From the NCBI GenBank assembly GCA_947441205.1, contig CANETM010000067.1:1-8085 (forward strand): 8,085 nt of DNA, written 5' to 3'. The position numbers were made by a program, and so were the translations under genes. Of this stretch, positions 5,285 to 8,085 are shown piece by piece. The stretch is from Bacteroidota bacterium. GTDB taxonomy: Bacteria > Bacteroidota > Bacteroidia > Chitinophagales > Chitinophagaceae. Positions within the stretch are counted from its first letter, which is position 1; each line of letters opens with the position of its first letter. The notes beneath the pieces were generated by a model that did not search any database, was not told the DNA's origin, and saw nothing but the letters and a program-made list of their open reading frames with translations.

Positions 5285-8085
5285 TTTCAAGGCTGTATAA
5301 ATTGCCTCTTGAATTTTTGGCCTAAGATTTAAAGCACTAAAAGCTTTATTGTCTCTAGTAGGGTATACTCGATTTGATAAAAATATATATAGTATTCCAT
5401 TTTCAGGGTCTGCCCAAACACAGGTGCCTGTAAATCCTGTATGACCAAAAGTTGAAGGAGATGGACTTAAACTAGGGTAAGGGTCCTTGCTAATTGCATT
5501 ATCTCTTTCAGGTTTATCAAATCCTAATCCTCGTCGACTATTATTGGTATTATATGCTGTAAATTTTTGAATGGTTGCAGACTGCAAATATTGCTTTCCT
5601 TCCCAAACTCCATTATTCAATAGCATTAAATATAGCTTCGCCAAATCATTCGCATTGCTAAATAATCCAGCATGTCCTGCAACGCCTCCCATAGTTGATG
5701 CACCTTCATCATGTACACTACCTCTAATTAATTCATTTCTAAAATAATCATCTTTTTCAGTTGCCGCAATATTTTCAATATTAGTTTTATTTAATGGCAA
5801 ATATCCAGTGGATCGCATACCCATTGGGCTATAAAAATTTTGAGTAGTATATTGATCAAGATTCATATTAGTTACCTTTTCAATGATATTACCTAAAAAA
5901 ATAAAGTCATTATCACTATATACATATTTTCCTGACTCAGTTACTGGGCTTTTTAATATTTGACTTTGAATAGTGTCTACAAAACTATTCATTAGCCATT
6001 TATTGGGCGATATAAAATAATTATGTTTATTGTCTTGGATACTACTTACAACATTTGGTATAAATGAGCCATCCTTTTGCAATAAAGATTCATAAAATTT
6101 TATGTAAGGATACAATCCTGCTTGATGTAATAGCAAGTCCTTTATAGTGATAGCAGCCTTTTGATTTTCCTTTACCCATGGAAGGTAGTCTCCAATTGTT
6201 TTATTGATATCAACTTTATCTTCTTCTACTAATTTCATAATGCTCACAGTAGTGGCAGTTACTTTCGTTACTGACGCTAAATCATAATAAGTTTCTAAGG
6301 TAACATCGCTTGATTCATTTCCTGCAGTTTTGCCATAGGCTTTATTAAAAACAATACGGTTGTTTTTAGCTACTAATACTTGACATCCTGGAATTGCTTT
6401 TCTATTGATTGCATCAAAAACAATTGAATCAATAATATTTAATTTTTGAATTTTAATGTCTCCCGATCCAAATGGTAAATCATCACTGATACTAACGGGT
6501 AATTGGCCAGGGGCAGTAGCTTTTCCTTTTAACCAATCAAATATTGCCGATTGCACATAATCATTGTCTTCATATCCGAAAAGTATATTAATTATATTTT
6601 TAAAATCAACCACTGCATATGGGTTTCCTAAAATAAGGTGAATCCAATTGCTTGGATGCGATTCATTTAAAAATTGTAAAATAAAAGAAGGTATTTGGAA
6701 ATGATTTGCTGGTCTACGATGATAGTTATGTAATCCTACAATGACTTGCTGGTATTGTTTAATACTGTCTTTTATCAGTTCTAATGACAAGCTATCTTTT
6801 GGATTAACATAAAATACTTTTACATCATATTCATTTATAAGTGATTTAGTTAATAAGTTAGGTTGGATTGTATTTAATGCAATATAAGCAGTTGATATTT
6901 TTTTATTTAAGGTTGGTAAGGTATTTGCCTTGCAATAAGTTAATGATTGCTTTGCCATTTCTAATTTGATTAAACTAATTGATTTATTTAAATCACTTGT
7001 CAAATTAGTAGTATCAATGAATTGATTTTTACTTAATCCATATTTATATTTTGCGGCAAGAATTTTTTTAACTTTTTTATTTATCTCTTCTTCAGTAATT
7101 CTCCCTTCCTGTATTGCTTGTTTAATTTTATCAATGGAATTGCCAATATCACCCGGCAAACAAAGCATATCATTACCCGCTAAAATAGCACGGACATTGG
7201 ATTCGCCTCGAGGAAAATAATTACTAATGGCTTGCATATCCATAGCATCCGTAATAGTTAATCCTTTAAATCCAAGTTCGTTAATTAATAAGTCATTGAT
7301 TGCTTTTGGAGATAATGAAGTAGCAAATTTTGGAGTACTGTCAATAGCCGGAACGGATAAATGGGCCACCATTACGGAACCAATGCCAGCATTTATAAGT
7401 GCTTTAAAAGGAGCTAATTCCATTGAATCAAGGGCTTCTCTTGATTTATTTATAACTGGAATATCCACATGTGAGTCAACACTAACATCACCATGACCAG
7501 GAAAGTGTTTTGCTGTTGCCATCACTCCATTATCTTGCAAACCTTTCATAAATGCAATGCCATGATCAATTACACGTAATTTATTTTGACCAAAGCTTCG
7601 ATCGTTAATGACTGGGTTATTAGGATTGTTATTGATATCAACATCTGGAGCGTAATTAATTTGCATTCCTAATCTTTTAAATTGGTCTGCAATTACCGAG
7701 CCCATATTATATATTAAACTGTCTGATGGAATGGCGCCTAGTAAAAGTTGTCTTGGGAACGATTCAACACTGTCTAGTCTCATTCCAACGCCAATTTCTG
7801 CATCCATCGTAATAAATAAAGGTGTCTTAGTTATTGATTGAAAATAGTTTGTTTGCATGGCTTGTCTAACCGGGCCACCTTGAAAATAACATAAGCCACC
7901 AACATTATATTTTTTAATGAGTTGACTTATTGTGTCTAACTTTTTTTCATCCCAATTACTATGCGTTCTTAGAATCATTAATTGAGCAATTTTTTCATCC
8001 AAGTTCAACCTTCGAAATTGCTTATTTATCCATTTGTTTTCAGCTCTTTTTTCAGACTTAGTTTGAGCATTTATTTGTAATAGGA
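5282..8085 (-). CDS. Exported GH3 beta-N-acetylglucosaminidase (NagZ-like) fused to a serine beta-lactamase/esterase-like domain; N-terminus beyond the window
   Basis: The frame is open to the right edge (933 visible residues; residue 1 is the codon at 8083-8081). An in-frame TTG at 8008 is not the start: the frame continues upstream through LLQINAQTKSEKRAE, the end of a signal peptide, so the true start lies a few residues outside. Residues about 27-345 are a GH3 catalytic domain of the NagZ type, cleaving N-acetylglucosamine from muropeptides: KHFPGHG (192-198), DSH (203-205, the Asp-His acid/base dyad) and TDAM with nucleophile Asp279. Residues about 365-515 are an alpha/beta sandwich like the GH3 C-terminal domain. 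Residues about 545-933 are a class C beta-lactamase/penicillin-binding-protein-like domain with SVTK (604-607, nucleophile Ser604), YSD (722-724, the YxN position) and HTG (881-883, the KTG position). Both active sites look intact. The second domain could be an esterase, DD-peptidase or amidase rather than a resistance enzyme. Confidence 0.9.
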   Translation of the reverse strand, partial: LLQINAQTKSEKRAENKWINKQFRRLNLDEKIAQLMILRTHSNWDEKKLDTISQLIKKYNVGGLCYFQGGPVRQAMQTNYFQSITKTPLFITMDAEIGVGMRLDSVESFPRQLLLGAIPSDSLIYNMGSVIADQFKRLGMQINYAPDVDINNNPNNPVINDRSFGQNKLRVIDHGIAFMKGLQDNGVMATAKHFPGHGDVSVDSHVDIPVINKSREALDSMELAPFKALINAGIGSVMVAHLSVPAIDSTPKFATSLSPKAINDLLINELGFKGLTITDAMDMQAISNYFPRGESNVRAILAGNDMLCLPGDIGNSIDKIKQAIQEGRITEEEINKKVKKILAAKYKYGLSKNQFIDTTNLTSDLNKSISLIKLEMAKQSLTYCKANTLPTLNKKISTAYIALNTIQPNLLTKSLINEYDVKVFYVNPKDSLSLELIKDSIKQYQQVIVGLHNYHRRPANHFQIPSFILQFLNESHPSNWIHLILGNPYAVVDFKNIINILFGYEDNDYVQSAIFDWLKGKATAPGQLPVSISDDLPFGSGDIKIQKLNIIDSIVFDAINRKAIPGCQVLVAKNNRIVFNKAYGKTAGNESSDVTLETYYDLASVTKVTATTVSIMKLVEEDKVDINKTIGDYLPWVKENQKAAITIKDLLLHQAGLYPYIKFYESLLQKDGSFIPNVVSSIQDNKHNYFISPNKWLMNSFVDTIQSQILKSPVTESGKYVYSDNDFIFLGNIIEKVTNMNLDQYTTQNFYSPMGMRSTGYLPLNKTNIENIAATEKDDYFRNELIRGSVHDEGASTMGGVAGHAGLFSNANDLAKLYLMLLNNGVWEGKQYLQSATIQKFTAYNTNNSRRGLGFDKPERDNAISKDPYPSLSPSPSTFGHTGFTGTCVWADPENGILYIFLSNRVYPTRDNKAFSALNLRPKIQEAIYTALK

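Noticed and set aside
6170..6290. Class C beta-lactamase-like domain as an antibiotic resistance gene.
   Set aside because: It is the C-terminal domain of a GH3 fusion with HTG in place of KTG, fitting esterase or peptidase members of the superfamily rather than a resistance enzyme.
7227..7496. 89-residue plus-strand frame opposite the GH3 catalytic motifs.
   Set aside because: It mirrors the conserved TDAM and DSH region of the real gene and has no start context or family features of its own.
8006..8008. TTG at 8008 as the start of the GH3 fusion.
   Set aside because: The frame continues upstream to the edge, through residues typical of the family and the tail of a signal peptide.
3093..8085. 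Possible polysaccharide utilisation locus (GH3 enzyme next to a surface protein).
   Set aside because: No SusC/SusD pair is present, the GH3 domain is of the NagZ muropeptide type, and the neighbour is PorZ.

Overview
The window looks like the chromosome of a low-GC member of the Bacteroidota, plausibly a Chitinophagaceae-type bacterium (the family is a guess). The evidence is a protein recognisable as PorZ of the type IX secretion system (T9SS), AT-rich leaders without Shine-Dalgarno sequences, and promoter-like sites fitting the phylum-specific TTG / TAnnTTTG pattern. There are no RNA genes, insertion sequences, CRISPR arrays or signs of a mobile element. Coding density is high; the longest gene-free gap is about 130 bp (185-314).

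Layout: the left edge holds the N-terminal 61 residues of an ArsR-type winged-helix regulator (minus strand, cut by the edge). Next comes tsaB (minus), a subunit of the tRNA t6A synthesis machinery, divergent from ridA (plus), a reactive enamine/imine deaminase. Their roughly 76-bp spacer carries a promoter-like element on each strand. ridA converges on an aldose 1-epimerase family gene (minus) across a 50-bp palindrome-rich spacer. The epimerase is divergent from a small secreted protein (plus) that resembles PliI-like lysozyme-inhibitor-related proteins and has the best promoter match in the window.

The right two thirds, all on the minus strand, is a two-gene unit. The upstream gene encodes an exported two-enzyme fusion of a GH3 beta-N-acetylglucosaminidase-like domain and a serine beta-lactamase/esterase-like domain; its first residues lie beyond the right edge. 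Its stop codon overlaps the start codon of the downstream porZ gene by one base. This couples a predicted peptidoglycan-processing enzyme with a cell-surface T9SS component. The 3' end of porZ overlaps the 3' end of the small secreted-protein gene by 4 bp.

Most of the window is conserved Bacteroidota housekeeping and envelope biology. I see no clearly undescribed system. The least explained items are the small secreted protein and the envelope-enzyme/porZ coupling. Several starts were reassigned: tsaB to a TTG at 1007, ridA to 1084, the secreted protein to 2524, and the GH3 fusion to beyond the window.
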